Shown: positions 26,527 through 35,432 of the stretch, one piece after another
Position numbering within the stretch: position 1 is the first letter of the stretch
How the letters are laid out: the number at the start of each line of letters is the position of its first letter
Assembly (NCBI RefSeq): GCF_018138085.1
Contig: NZ_CP073105.1
Coordinates: 1,178,001-1,242,000, forward strand
From: Stutzerimonas stutzeri
GTDB taxonomy: Bacteria; Pseudomonadota; Gammaproteobacteria; Pseudomonadales; Pseudomonadaceae
DNA length: 64,000 bases
Direction of reading: 5' to 3'
Notes under the pieces: model-generated
What the model saw: only the letters and a program-made list of their open reading frames with translations
Database searches by the model: none
What the model was told of the DNA's origin: nothing
Made by a program: the position numbers and the translations under genes

Positions 26527-27294
26527 TCAGCCGCGCACCCAGCGCATTCGTGCCCAGCCACTCAGGGCGTCGACCGCCAACACCATCAGCAGCATGGCGA
26601 GGATAACCGTTGAGGCTTGTGCTTCCTGGAACAGGCTGAGGCTCATGTAGAGCATCTGACCCAGGCCACCCGCGCCGACGAAGCCAAGCACGCTGGCCAT
26701 GCGGATGTTGTTTTCCCAGCGATACAGGGTGTAGGCCATCAGTTGTGGCCAGAGGACGGGCAGCGTGCCGTAGCAGAAAGCGCTGATGCGACTGCTACCT
26801 GCCAGGCGCAACGCCTCGGCTGGCGCGTTCGGCGTGTTTTCAAGGGCTTCGGCGAACAGCCTCCCCAGCACTCCGGCGGTGTGTAGCGCCAGCGCCAGGG
26901 TGCCGGCGTTCGGGCCAAGACCGGCGGCAAGGACCATCAGCGCAGCCCAGACCAGTTCCGGTACGGCACGCAGGGCATTGAGCAGCAGCCGCGCTGCGCC
27001 TTTGGCGATCAGGCCGACGCGGCCCGCTGCCGGAAGTGCCAGCAGCGCCCCGAGCAGTGCCGCCAACAATGTGCCCATCGCCGACATCGCCAGGGTTTCC
27101 AGGGCGGCGTAGCCAATCGCCCGCAGGTGGCCGGCCGACAGGTCGGGGTGGAGAAAGCCGGCGGCGTAGTCGGCCATCTGCCGCAGGCCGTCGACACTGA
27201 ACACTGCGCCGGCCTCGAGTTGCAGAAAAACGAACGAGCCGATCACCGCAGCGATCAGCAACAGCGGCCATGCGTAGCGCGACAGGGCGTTCAT
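26527..27294 (-). CDS. Phosphonate-type ABC transporter permease (second PhnE-like subunit)
   Basis: Inner-membrane permease. 255 residues with about five to six helices. The region [52 protein letters not shown] is the PhnE-type EAA loop plus the conserved G-A-G-G-L-G. It overlaps the first permease gene by 4 bases and is the last gene of a phnD-phnC-phnE-phnE-like set. Two separate permeases replace the single PhnE homodimer of classic systems. No phosphonate-degrading gene follows. Confidence 0.88.
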   Translation of the reverse strand: MNALSRYAWPLLLIAAVIGSFVFLQLEAGAVFSVDGLRQMADYAAGFLHPDLSAGHLRAIGYAALETLAMSAMGTLLAALLGALLALPAAGRVGLIAKGAARLLLNALRAVPELVWAALMVLAAGLGPNAGTLALALHTAGVLGRLFAEALENTPNAPAEALRLAGSSRISAFCYGTLPVLWPQLMAYTLYRWENNIRMASVLGFVGAGGLGQMLYMSLSLFQEAQASTVILAMLLMVLAVDALSGWARMRWVRG

Positions 27295-28124
27295 GCGAAG
27301 CTCCGGCGCAACAGCTGGCTGATGAGGTCGGCCAGTAGCACCAGCAGCAGGAAAGTCAGCAGCATGCTCGCCACTTCACCACCGGCGAACATGCGCATCG
27401 ACAGGTCCATCTGCTGGCCCAGCCCGCCCGCGCCGACGAAGCCCATGACCACCGACGCGCGCACCGCGCATTCCCAGCGGTAGACGGTATACGAGAGCAT
27501 CTCTCCGGTGGCTTGAGGCAGTACGCCGTAGGCGAACGCCTGGAGCCGCGAGCTGCCTGCCCCGAGCAGGGCGCGGATCGGCAGCGGGTCGACCGACTCG
27601 AAGATTTCGGCGTAGACCTTGCCCAGCATGCCGGCGTAAGTGATGGCGATGGCCATTACCCCGGCGGTCGGCCCGAGGCCCACCGCGCGCACGAACAGCA
27701 GCGCCCAGACGATCTCCGGCACACTGCGCAAGAGGATCAGCAATCCTCGCACCGGCCAGCGAGCCGCCTCGGCCCATTTTCCAGGCCGTCCGCCGCGGCT
27801 GAGTGCCGACAGTGACAAGGCGCGGGTAGCCAGCAGGGCGCAGGGAAACGCTACGATCAGCGCCAGCGCCATGCCCGCGGTCGCGATCGCCAGGGTTTCC
27901 AGGGTGGCGCGGCCCAGCAGTCGCAGAAAGGCTTCGTCATGTGCCGGGGGCCAGAAACCGGAAAGGAACACGCCCATGGTCTCGGCATTGCTGCCGTCGA
28001 CCAGCACGCTCAGGTCGAGTTCGCTCAGCGACAGGCCTGGCCAGAGCAATGCCAGCGTCAGCAGCGTCACCATCAGCCGCGGACCGGCGGCCGGGTCCCT
28101 TCGGGTGAGCGAAGACGTCAGCAT
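27291..28124 (-). CDS. Phosphonate-type ABC transporter permease (first PhnE-like subunit)
   Basis: 277 residues, six probable membrane segments. The coupling loop [55 protein letters not shown] is parallel to the one in its partner, so the pair arose by duplication and forms a heterodimer. It overlaps the ATPase gene by 7 bases and the next permease by 4. Confidence 0.88.
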   Translation of the reverse strand: MLTSSLTRRDPAAGPRLMVTLLTLALLWPGLSLSELDLSVLVDGSNAETMGVFLSGFWPPAHDEAFLRLLGRATLETLAIATAGMALALIVAFPCALLATRALSLSALSRGGRPGKWAEAARWPVRGLLILLRSVPEIVWALLFVRAVGLGPTAGVMAIAITYAGMLGKVYAEIFESVDPLPIRALLGAGSSRLQAFAYGVLPQATGEMLSYTVYRWECAVRASVVMGFVGAGGLGQQMDLSMRMFAGGEVASMLLTFLLLVLLADLISQLLRRSFA

Positions 28125-29005
28125 CGAGGCACGTGCAACGGCAGATCGGGCAGCGTCAGCAGGGTTTGCTCGCCGTCCAGCTGTTCATTGGCATAAAGCG
28201 CCTCGAGTTCGACAGGCGTGACCTGCGCTGCGGCTTTGTCGAACAGAATGCCTCCGGCGCGGACTCCAATGACCCGCGGGAAATGCTCCAGTGCCAGCTC
28301 GACGGCGTGCAGGCTGGCCAGCAGGGTCGCCTGACGGCGCACGCTGTCGCGGTTGAGCACGCCCAGAGAATACGCGGCGAGCACCGGATCCATCGCCGAT
28401 ACGGGCTCGTCGGCAAGCACCAGCTCAGGTTGTTGGTAAAGCACGCGGGCGATGCCGACACGTTGCAGTTGCCCGCCGGAAAGCTCGTCGCAGCGCACAT
28501 AGAGCTTGTCCTCCAGATCCAGCCGGCTCAGCGCCTCGGCCGCGCCCCGGATATCCAGCGGATAGACCAGGCTGGCAAGGCTGCGAGCCAGTGACCACTG
28601 ACCCAGACGGCCAGCCAACACGGCGGTGATGACGCGTTGCCGCGGGGGAAGGGGTGGCGCCTGGTGAATCAGTCCCACGCGCGTGCGCAATTTCTGCCGC
28701 GCCCCTGCGGACATCGACCACGGCGCGCAGCCCAGCATCTCGAAGTGCCCGCTGCTGGGTTGAATATGGCTGGCCAGCAGGCGCAGCAGGGTGGTCTTGC
28801 CGGCGCCGGACGGGCCGATGATCGCCACGCGCTCGCCCTGTGTGATGGTCAGGTCGATATCCTGCAAGGCGAGCGTGCCGTTGGCGTGGCGCTGGCTCAG
28901 GCCGGCCAGGCGCAGGCACGGAGCGGCCAGGGCGTAGTCTTGCGCGGGTGACATCTTCATCGATGGACTCATCGTGACGGGAGCGTTCGCAGTGGGGATG
29001 TCCAC
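28118..29005 (-). CDS. Phosphonate-type ABC transporter ATPase (PhnC-like)
   Basis: Energises the importer. Up to 295 residues. Walker A is GPSGAGKTT near residue 63, signature [15 protein letters not shown], and Walker [14 protein letters not shown]. The N-terminus is uncertain: the GTG at 29005 and ATGs at 28972 and 28960 are all possible and none has a convincing ribosome site. It lies 116 bases after the binding-protein gene in the same direction; the gap contains a short GCCGGC-type hairpin. Confidence 0.87.
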   Translation of the reverse strand: MDIPTANAPVTMSPSMKMSPAQDYALAAPCLRLAGLSQRHANGTLALQDIDLTITQGERVAIIGPSGAGKTTLLRLLASHIQPSSGHFEMLGCAPWSMSAGARQKLRTRVGLIHQAPPLPPRQRVITAVLAGRLGQWSLARSLASLVYPLDIRGAAEALSRLDLEDKLYVRCDELSGGQLQRVGIARVLYQQPELVLADEPVSAMDPVLAAYSLGVLNRDSVRRQATLLASLHAVELALEHFPRVIGVRAGGILFDKAAAQVTPVELEALYANEQLDGEQTLLTLPDLPLHVPRC

Positions 29006-29121
29006 GGCCCGGATTCGCGTTGGACGGAGCGGCGCCTGCGGGGGGCGTGCCCCTAGGTACGGCTAGGTGGGCCGGCCGGGTGCCGGCCACTTCGTGGCCG
29101 CTGCGTGTGGGAGCCGCGGCT

Positions 29122-29973
29122 CTACTTCAGCAAACCAGCGGCACGCGCGGCTTGCTCGATGCCTTCGTAATTTTCCGCGCGAGTCTCGATGAAGCGGCTG
29201 GCGGCTTGCAGATCGAGAATCTTCTTGTGTTCCGGGTTGGCTGGGTCGAGCGCGAGGAACGCCGCCTTGATCTTGTCCACCAGCACTGGATCGAGATCGC
29301 CGCGCACCGTCCAGTTGTAGTCGTAGTACGGCGGTGTGGTGGAGATCACTCGCACCTTGTCCGTGTCGACCTTGCCTGCGGCGACCAGTTTTTCCCACAC
29401 CGACGCATTGAGCACGCCACCGTCGGCTTTGCCGGCTTCGACCCAGGCGGCAGTCGCGTCATGCGCGCCGGAGTAGGCGATGCGCTTGAAGAACTGCTCG
29501 GGATCGATGCCGTCCCTGATCATGAAATAGCGTGGCATCAGGCTGCCGGAGGTCGAGGAGACGGAGCCGAAGGCGAAGGTCTTGCCCTTGAGATCCTGCA
29601 GCGTTTTCACGTCGGGATCGGCGGTGATGAATTTGCTGGTGAACTGTTCGTCCTGCTCGCGCTGCACCAGAGGGATCGCATCGCCGGTCTTCAGGCGGGT
29701 CTGGACAAAGGTGAAACCACCGAGCCAGGCCAGGTCGAGCCGATCGGACGCGAGCGCTTCAACCACGGCGGCATAATCGGAGACCGGGGTGAATTTCACC
29801 GGCATGCCCAGTTCTTTCTCGAGGTATTTGCCCAGTGGCTCGAACTTGCGGATCAGTTCGGTTGGCGCTTCGTCGGGGATAGCCGACACCCGAAGCGTTT
29901 CGGCGGCATGAGCGGTTACGAAAGACAAGGATACGGCAAGGCCGGCAAGGGCTGCCAAGGTGCGCTTCAGCAT
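29122..29973 (-). CDS. PhnD-family periplasmic binding protein, probably of the putative selenate-transporter subtype
   Basis: 283 residues with a signal peptide of about 23 residues ending AHA. The mature part starts ETLRVSAIPDEAPTELIRKFEPLGKYLEKELGMPVKF and contains DLAWLGGFTFVQTR and AFGSVSSTSGSLMPRYFM, the anion-binding Ser/Thr cluster of PhnD-type proteins. The AIPDEAPTEL and QREQDEQFTSKFI text resembles the subtype annotated in databases as putative selenate binding protein rather than classic PhnD. No C-P lyase or phosphonatase is present here, which fits a non-phosphonate substrate. Substrate assignment is inference. Confidence 0.82.
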   Translation of the reverse strand: MLKRTLAALAGLAVSLSFVTAHAAETLRVSAIPDEAPTELIRKFEPLGKYLEKELGMPVKFTPVSDYAAVVEALASDRLDLAWLGGFTFVQTRLKTGDAIPLVQREQDEQFTSKFITADPDVKTLQDLKGKTFAFGSVSSTSGSLMPRYFMIRDGIDPEQFFKRIAYSGAHDATAAWVEAGKADGGVLNASVWEKLVAAGKVDTDKVRVISTTPPYYDYNWTVRGDLDPVLVDKIKAAFLALDPANPEHKKILDLQAASRFIETRAENYEGIEQAARAAGLLK

Positions 29974-30147
29974 TGTGGTTCTCCGGTTAAATAGCGGAAA
30001 GCGCGCGGATTATAGAGGTTGCAAGCCCTGCACGGGCAAGTCGCTTCGTGGCGGCGGCGGAGGATGTCGGCGATCGCGGCGGCGGATTCGTCCTGGCCAG
30101 CCTGAGCATCAGCCCCAAAAAAGTCTGGCTCGGCCTAAACATTTTTT

Positions 30148-30176
30148 TTGTGATTCAGATCTCGGTTAACTAGAAT
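30148..30176 (+). promoter_or_regulatory. Sigma-70 promoter of the 30210 gene
   Basis: TTGTGA (30148-30153), a 17-base spacer and TAGAAT (30171-30176), 34 bases before the ATG. This is one of the cleaner promoters in the window. Confidence 0.6.
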
Positions 30177-30209
30177 CGCCGCCTTCACGGACGATGGTGG
30201 CTTATTGCT

Positions 30210-30542
30210 ATGAATCCAAGGCAGGACAAGCGCACGCTTCATGCCCTTCGTAAACACATCGATGAATTACTCGCCTCCGGGGCGACGATCACCTCGCGCG
30301 ATCCGGTGACGATCGTCACCGCGGGGGAGACGTTGAAAGTCAGGCAGGGCATGTTGGTCGGTTACTCCGGCTTTCTCGATATGGTCGAGCCGGCGGCGGA
30401 CCATGACTGGCCGGACGCGCTGAGGCAGATGGCGATCGATCTCTGCATCAAACAGCTCGACCAGGCCATCGAGGCCCTGGAGCGTCGCCAGCCATCGACC
30501 ACTCAGGCCCCTGCGGCCAATGACGGCTCGGTCGTCGGCTGA
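30210..30542 (+). CDS. Conserved-type hypothetical protein
   Basis: 110 residues, no signal peptide or membrane segment, mixed charged helices at each end (KRTLHALRKHIDELLASG; ALRQMAIDLCIKQLDQAIEALERR). No family recognised. A good promoter 34 bases upstream and normal codon use support it as a real gene. It stands alone before the protease gene. Confidence 0.65.
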   Translation: MNPRQDKRTLHALRKHIDELLASGATITSRDPVTIVTAGETLKVRQGMLVGYSGFLDMVEPAADHDWPDALRQMAIDLCIKQLDQAIEALERRQPSTTQAPAANDGSVVG

Positions 30543-30717
30543 CATCCGCATCGCTCCGGGATCGTTGCCCGGCTTGGCCCTGCCTCGCGGCGGATCGCGT
30601 ACCGGGTTTCTCACGGGGCTGCTATATCCTCAGTAAACGAACTGGGCGAGAACGCTTCGGTCAGGTCCGAATCAGACGTGCATGGATGCTTCGTCGGTAT
30701 CGATCATCGGAGGGGCC

Positions 30718-31773
30718 ATGCACGAGCCAACCGCGCAACACGGATTCATCCCACCCTACATCCTCGACCGGATCATCGATCACGGCTCGCAAGGGCAGCG
30801 CGAGCGCGCGCTGGGCACCTTGACGCATGTACGCAGCCTGCTGCCGAATCCCGGTCCGCCCAAGCGCCAGCCTATGGTCGGCGTCGTGCCCGAGGGGGCT
30901 CGGCCAGGGGAGCCGCGGCGCAGCATCCACGATGCCCAGCAACAAATGGTGTTGCCGGGTGTGCTGGCGCGGATCGAAGGCCAACCGGCCGTCGGCGATG
31001 CGGCGGTCGATGAGGCCTATGAAGCGCTTGGCAAGACACACCAGTTCTTCTGGCAGGTGCTGGGCCGCAACTCGATCGACAATCACGGGTTTCCGCTGGT
31101 CGGGACGGTGCATTACGGCGTCGGCTACGAAAACGCCTTCTGGAACGGTGCGCAGATGGTCTTTGGCGACGGTGACGGCGAGATCTTCAATCGCTTCACC
31201 TCATCGCTGGATGTCGTGGCGCACGAGCTGGCCCACGGGGTGATCGAAAGCGAGGCAGGGCTGGTCTATTTCAACCAGTCCGGCGCGTTGAACGAGTCGA
31301 TCTCCGATGTGTTCGGGGTGTTGGTCAAACAGTTCGGCCTCGGCCAGACTGCGGATCAGGCGGACTGGCTGATCGGCGCCGAGCTGCTGACCGACAAGGT
31401 GCAGGGTGTTGCGCTGCGCTCGATGGCCAACCCGGGAAGCGCCTACGACGACCCGTTGCTGGGCAAGGATCCACAACCGGGGCACATGCGCGACTACGTC
31501 GACACTCGCGACGACAACGGCGGTGTGCACCTCAACTCCGGCATTCCCAACCGCGCGTTCTACCTGGCGGCGACGGCCATCGGCGGCCATGCCTGGGAGA
31601 CGGCCGGGCGCATCTGGTACGACACCCTCTGCGATCGCCGTTTGGCCAACGATGCGAGTTTCGCTGCGTTCGCCCAGCTCACCCTGGTTCATGCCGAGGC
31701 GCGCTTCGGTGACGCGGATGAGCTGCGGTTCGTGCGGCGGGCCTGGGCCGACGTTGGGGTATCAGTGAGCTGA
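30718..31773 (+). CDS. M4 family metallopeptidase, protealysin-like
   Basis: Thermolysin-type zinc endopeptidase of 351 residues. There is no signal peptide. The short precursor (about residues 1-55) contains HGFIPPYILDRI, matching the PPYxL cysteine-switch-like motif of protealysin propeptides. Zinc site HELAH is at 169-173 with the third ligand Glu193 in GALNESISDVFG; DNGGVHLNSGIPNRAFY carries the later active-site His. The ATG at 30718 is chosen over one 12 codons upstream because GGAGGGG lies 2-7 bases before it. The next gene encodes its probable inhibitor. Protealysins act in the cytosol or are exported without a Sec signal. Confidence 0.93.
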   Translation: MHEPTAQHGFIPPYILDRIIDHGSQGQRERALGTLTHVRSLLPNPGPPKRQPMVGVVPEGARPGEPRRSIHDAQQQMVLPGVLARIEGQPAVGDAAVDEAYEALGKTHQFFWQVLGRNSIDNHGFPLVGTVHYGVGYENAFWNGAQMVFGDGDGEIFNRFTSSLDVVAHELAHGVIESEAGLVYFNQSGALNESISDVFGVLVKQFGLGQTADQADWLIGAELLTDKVQGVALRSMANPGSAYDDPLLGKDPQPGHMRDYVDTRDDNGGVHLNSGIPNRAFYLAATAIGGHAWETAGRIWYDTLCDRRLANDASFAAFAQLTLVHAEARFGDADELRFVRRAWADVGVSVS

Positions 31774-31783
31774 GGAGGGTTCC

Positions 31784-32107
31784 ATGAAACAGCTGCCACC
31801 GTTGGGCAAGGATGCGTCCGTGCGCTTGTCGAGGCAGGGCGGCTTCGCCGCGATCCAGGCACTCAGTCGGCCTCGCGAAATCGATTTCGCCAGCTGCGAC
31901 GAGCAGCAGCGCGGACAGTTGTGTTCGCTGTTGGAGGGCTGCCTGCCGCTGGCGTCGGACGACGGCGGGCATGGCGACCGTCGTTACTATCAGATCGAGT
32001 TGCGTTACCGGGAGCGGGAGCGCGACGACGAGATGGTGCTGCGTATCCCGGAAGAGCAGGCGCCTGGGGAACTGGTGCGGCTCTGGGACAAGGGCGAACT
32101 ACGCTGA
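31784..32107 (+). CDS. Emfourin-type protealysin inhibitor
   Basis: 107 residues, cytosolic. The segment VRLSRQGGFAAIQALSRPREIDFASCD and the following RRYYQIELRYRERE fit the small inhibitor family (emfourin, M4in) encoded next to protealysin genes in Serratia and many other bacteria. It starts 10 bases after the protease stop behind AGGAGG, so the pair is an operon. Role inferred: slow tight binding that silences the cytosolic protease until release. Identification rests on position, size and sequence resemblance. Confidence 0.78.
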   Translation: MKQLPPLGKDASVRLSRQGGFAAIQALSRPREIDFASCDEQQRGQLCSLLEGCLPLASDDGGHGDRRYYQIELRYRERERDDEMVLRIPEEQAPGELVRLWDKGELR

Positions 32108-32175
32108 AGCCGACTTGCGCCTACGCATTGTCGCGGGGCTAGAATCGCCGACCCCCGTTTTCCGAGGAACGCTTC

Positions 32176-33063
32176 ATGTCCGAGTTGCCATCCGTTGCCT
32201 TCGCCGGCATTGGCTTGATGGGTCATCGCATGTGCCATCGGCTGCTTGCCGCCGGTTACCCGCTGACCGTCTGGAACCGTTCGCCTGAAAAATGCGCGTC
32301 CCTGGTCGAAGCCGGTGCACGGCGGGTAGATAGCCCGGCCGAACTCTGTGCTGCCGCCGATCTGGTGCTGCTGTGCCTGGCCGATACCGCAGTCGTGCGC
32401 GAGGTGGTTTTCGGCGCAGGCGGCATCGTCGAGGGCGCACGGCCTGGCCAGTTGCTGATCGACCACTCCAGCCTCGAGCCGGCCGCTACGCGCAACATGG
32501 CTGCCGAGCTCGAATCACGCTGCGGCATGTACTGGGTCGATGCGCCGGTGTCCGGTGGCACGGCCGGCGCCGAGGCGGGCACGCTGGCGATCATGGCCGG
32601 CGGTCGCGCTGAAGATGTCGAGCGCGCCCGCCCGGTGCTGGCGCATCTGGGCCAGCGGCTGACCCACATGGGTGGCGTCGGCGCGGGTCAGGTGACCAAG
32701 GCCTGTAACCAGATGATCGTCGGCTGCAATGCGCTGGTCATCGCCGAAGTGGTCGCCCTGGCCGAACGCTCCGGCGTCGACGCCAGTCTGCTGGCGCCGG
32801 CGCTGGCCGGCGGCTTCGCCGATTCGAAACCGCTGCAGATCCTCGCCCCGCAGATGGCCGCCAGCGAATTCGAACCGGTGAAATGGTACGTGCGAACCCT
32901 GCTCAAGGACCTGGATACGGCGGTCCGGTTGTCCCGTGAGGCGGGCAGCGCGACGCCAATGGCGGGGCTCGCCGCGCAGCTGATGCGCCTGCACGGGAGC
33001 CATGGCCATCTGGAGCACGACCCCTCCACCCTGATCGAGCTGTTCCGGGAGCGAGTCCAATGA
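32176..33063 (+). CDS. NAD(P)-dependent beta-hydroxyacid dehydrogenase, tartronate-semialdehyde-reductase-like
   Basis: 295 residues. The Rossmann start is VAFAGIGLMGHRMCHRLLAAGYPLTVWNRS (GxGxxG-like). Substrate motif DAPVSGGTAGAEAGTLAIMAGG spans residues 117-138, and the catalytic Lys lies in GAGQVTKACNQM. This is the 3-hydroxyisobutyrate dehydrogenase superfamily. GAGGAA precedes the ATG, and a TAGAAT -10 lies at 32140. The gene overlaps the isomerase-like gene by 4 bases. That pairing suggests tartronate semialdehyde reductase, which would turn glyoxylate-derived C3 units into glycerate; a 4-carbon sugar-acid dehydrogenase (LtnD type) is the alternative. Confidence 0.85.
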   Translation: MSELPSVAFAGIGLMGHRMCHRLLAAGYPLTVWNRSPEKCASLVEAGARRVDSPAELCAAADLVLLCLADTAVVREVVFGAGGIVEGARPGQLLIDHSSLEPAATRNMAAELESRCGMYWVDAPVSGGTAGAEAGTLAIMAGGRAEDVERARPVLAHLGQRLTHMGGVGAGQVTKACNQMIVGCNALVIAEVVALAERSGVDASLLAPALAGGFADSKPLQILAPQMAASEFEPVKWYVRTLLKDLDTAVRLSREAGSATPMAGLAAQLMRLHGSHGHLEHDPSTLIELFRERVQ

Positions 33064-33842
33064 AGATTGCCGCCAACCTGTCCATGTTGTTCAACGAGCT
33101 GCCGCTGGCCGAGCGCATCATGGCGGCGAAGGTCGCTGGCTTCGATGGCGTGGAAATCCAGTTTCCCTATGAATTGCCGGCGATTCGCCTGAAGGAATTG
33201 CTCGAGCGGGCGGGATTGCCACTGGTGCTGATCAACCTGCCGGCGGGGGATTTCATGACCGGTGGCGCCGGGCTGGCGGCGGTGCCATCGCGACAGGCCG
33301 ACTTCGACGCGGCGTTGCAGGAAGCCTTGAGCTACGCCGCAATGACCCGCCCGGCCTGCGTCAACGTGCTACCCGGCCGGCTGGCCGCCGGCGTCTCGCG
33401 CGATGAGGCGCTGGACACCCTGGTCGCCAACCTGCGCAAGAGCGCCGACGCCTTTGCGCTGCTCGGCATCCGGGTACTGTGCGAGGCGATCAACCCGCTG
33501 GACATGCCGGGCTTTCTGATCAACACGCCCGAGCATCTAAAGGTGCTGCTCGAGCGCGTCGATCATTCCAACTGCCAGGCGCAGTTGGATCTTTACCACA
33601 TGGCTCGCCAGGAGCTGGATGTCGCGGCGGGGATCCGGCTGCTGGGCGAGCGAATCGGTCATGTGCAATTTGCCGACTGCCCCGGTCGCGGCGCGCCGGG
33701 TAGCGGCTCGGTGGCGTTCGAACCCTTGTTCGATGCGCTGCGCGAGGTGAACTACGACGGTTGGCTGGCGGCCGAATACCGCCCCGAAGGCCCGAGTACC
33801 ACGGCCGGGCTCGCCTGGCTCGAGGGCTGGCGGCGGCTCTGA
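33060..33842 (+). CDS. hyi: Hydroxypyruvate isomerase-like TIM-barrel protein
   Basis: 260 residues of the xylose-isomerase-like (AP endonuclease 2) family. KIAANLSMLFNELPLAERIMAAKVAGFDGVEIQFPYE is the typical Hyi opening. Metal-site residues are visible as the Glu in LCEAINPLDMPGFLI, QLDLYHMAR, GHVQFADCPGRGAPGSG and the last Glu in WLAAEYRPEG. It is translationally coupled to the upstream dehydrogenase. It interconverts hydroxypyruvate and tartronate semialdehyde, or may be the related 2-oxo-tetronate isomerase OtnI. Glyoxylate carboligase is not in the window. Confidence 0.85.
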   Translation: MKIAANLSMLFNELPLAERIMAAKVAGFDGVEIQFPYELPAIRLKELLERAGLPLVLINLPAGDFMTGGAGLAAVPSRQADFDAALQEALSYAAMTRPACVNVLPGRLAAGVSRDEALDTLVANLRKSADAFALLGIRVLCEAINPLDMPGFLINTPEHLKVLLERVDHSNCQAQLDLYHMARQELDVAAGIRLLGERIGHVQFADCPGRGAPGSGSVAFEPLFDALREVNYDGWLAAEYRPEGPSTTAGLAWLEGWRRL

Positions 33843-33967
33843 GCCGCCGCATTGGCTGGCATAAGCGAAGATGATGGTGACAGACAGGCGGCGCGGAGAA
33901 CTCTAGAGTCAGTTCGCGAGTCGGTCAGCAAGCGGCCGGCGCATAACAATAACTCGAGAGCGACGTC

Positions 33968-35314
33968 ATGCAGCCATCCACCCAAGCCGCGAACGCCTGG
34001 CGCGTCCTGTTCCTGCTGTTTCTGGCCAACCTGTTCAACTTCTTCGATCGCACCATTCCGGCGATCATCGCCGAGCCGATCCGGCTGGAGTGGAATCTCA
34101 ACGATTTCCAGCTGGGCCTGATCGGCACGGCCTTCACCATCATCTATGCGATCGCCGGGGTGCCGCTGGGGCGCATGGCCGACGTCGGCTCGCGTCGCAA
34201 GATCATGGGTTGGGGGCTCACCGTCTGGAGCGGCCTGACGGCGGTCAACGGCTTCGCCTGGAACTTCTGGAGCTTTCTGCTGGTGCGCATGGGCATCGGC
34301 ATCGGTGAAGCCAGCTACGCGCCGGCCGCCAACTCGTTGATAGGTGATCTGTTCCCGGCCAACAAGCGCGCCCGGGCGATGGGCATCTTCATGCTCGGCC
34401 TGCCGCTGGGGCTGCTGCTGGCGTTTTTCACCATCGGCTCGATGGTGCAGTACTTCGGTAGCTGGCGTGCGCCGTTCTTCATCGCCGCCGTCCCGGGCCT
34501 GGTGCTGGCGCTGTTCATCTTCCTGGTGCGCGAACCTCAGCGCGGAGCAGCCGAGACGGTCAAGGTTTCCCAGGAGCCGGTGCAGCAACCGGTGCGCAAG
34601 GTCCTGGCGATCCGCACCTTCTGGTGGCTGGTACTGGCGGGATTGGCGTTCAACTTCGCCACCTACGCCTGCAACGCCTTCATGGTGCCGCTGTTGATGC
34701 GCTATCACGCCGTGCCGCTGGTGGAGGCGTCCATCGCTACCGGTGTGATCGTCGGCCTGACCGGTCTGATCGGCCTGACCTTCGGCGGCTGGGTTGCCGA
34801 CAAGATCCATCAACGCTTCGCCCGGGGCCGGCTGATCTTCGCTGCCGTGAGCATGGCCGTCGCCACCCTGGCGACGGGCTACGCGCTGCTGGCAGGGCGC
34901 ATCGAGGTCGGCGTGTTCGTGGCGGTCTTCAGTATCGGCTGGCTGTTTTCCTACAACTTCTACACCTGCGTCTACACCGCCATTCAGGACGTGGTCGAGC
35001 CGCGCCTTCGGGCCACGGCCATGGCGCTGTTCTTCGCCGGGCTGTACCTGCTCGGAGGTGGCATGGGCACTGTGGTGGTGGGGCTGCTGTCGGACCATTT
35101 CGCCACTGCGGCGATGCTGGCCGCCGGGGCCAGCGAGATGAGCGAAGTGTTCCGGGCCGAAGGGTTGCACGGCGCCATGTACCTGATCCCGGCGTCGCTG
35201 CTGCTGACCATGGTGTTCCTGTTCCAGGCGTCGCGCACCTTCTGTCATGACGCCAAGCGCATGACCGACGGCATGAGTCTGTCAGTCAGCGAAGCCGAGG
35301 CCGCTCTGGCCTGA
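33968..35314 (+). CDS. MFS transporter, spinster-like/organic-acid type
   Basis: 448 residues with 12 predicted spans. LFLANLFNFFDRTIPAIIAEPIRLEWNLNDFQLGL at the N-terminus and the loop-2 signature GRMADVGSRRKIMGWGLTVWSGLTAVNG are characteristic of the spinster-like MFS group; RMGIGIGEASYAPAANSLIGDLFP follows. It is 125 bases after hyi in the same direction, so it could carry a substrate of that pathway, but there is no overlap and no direct evidence. The substrate cannot be assigned. Confidence 0.88.
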   Translation: MQPSTQAANAWRVLFLLFLANLFNFFDRTIPAIIAEPIRLEWNLNDFQLGLIGTAFTIIYAIAGVPLGRMADVGSRRKIMGWGLTVWSGLTAVNGFAWNFWSFLLVRMGIGIGEASYAPAANSLIGDLFPANKRARAMGIFMLGLPLGLLLAFFTIGSMVQYFGSWRAPFFIAAVPGLVLALFIFLVREPQRGAAETVKVSQEPVQQPVRKVLAIRTFWWLVLAGLAFNFATYACNAFMVPLLMRYHAVPLVEASIATGVIVGLTGLIGLTFGGWVADKIHQRFARGRLIFAAVSMAVATLATGYALLAGRIEVGVFVAVFSIGWLFSYNFYTCVYTAIQDVVEPRLRATAMALFFAGLYLLGGGMGTVVVGLLSDHFATAAMLAAGASEMSEVFRAEGLHGAMYLIPASLLLTMVFLFQASRTFCHDAKRMTDGMSLSVSEAEAALA

Positions 35315-35432
35315 TCCCCCAGGCTGTCGACCGCCCGTTGGCGGTCGGCGGCAGGCTCTCCGACGATTGACCTGCAAACTCGTGCAGGCTCGCATACACT
35401 GCGCGGCCGTTTTTTGGCAGTCCGGACCGCTT

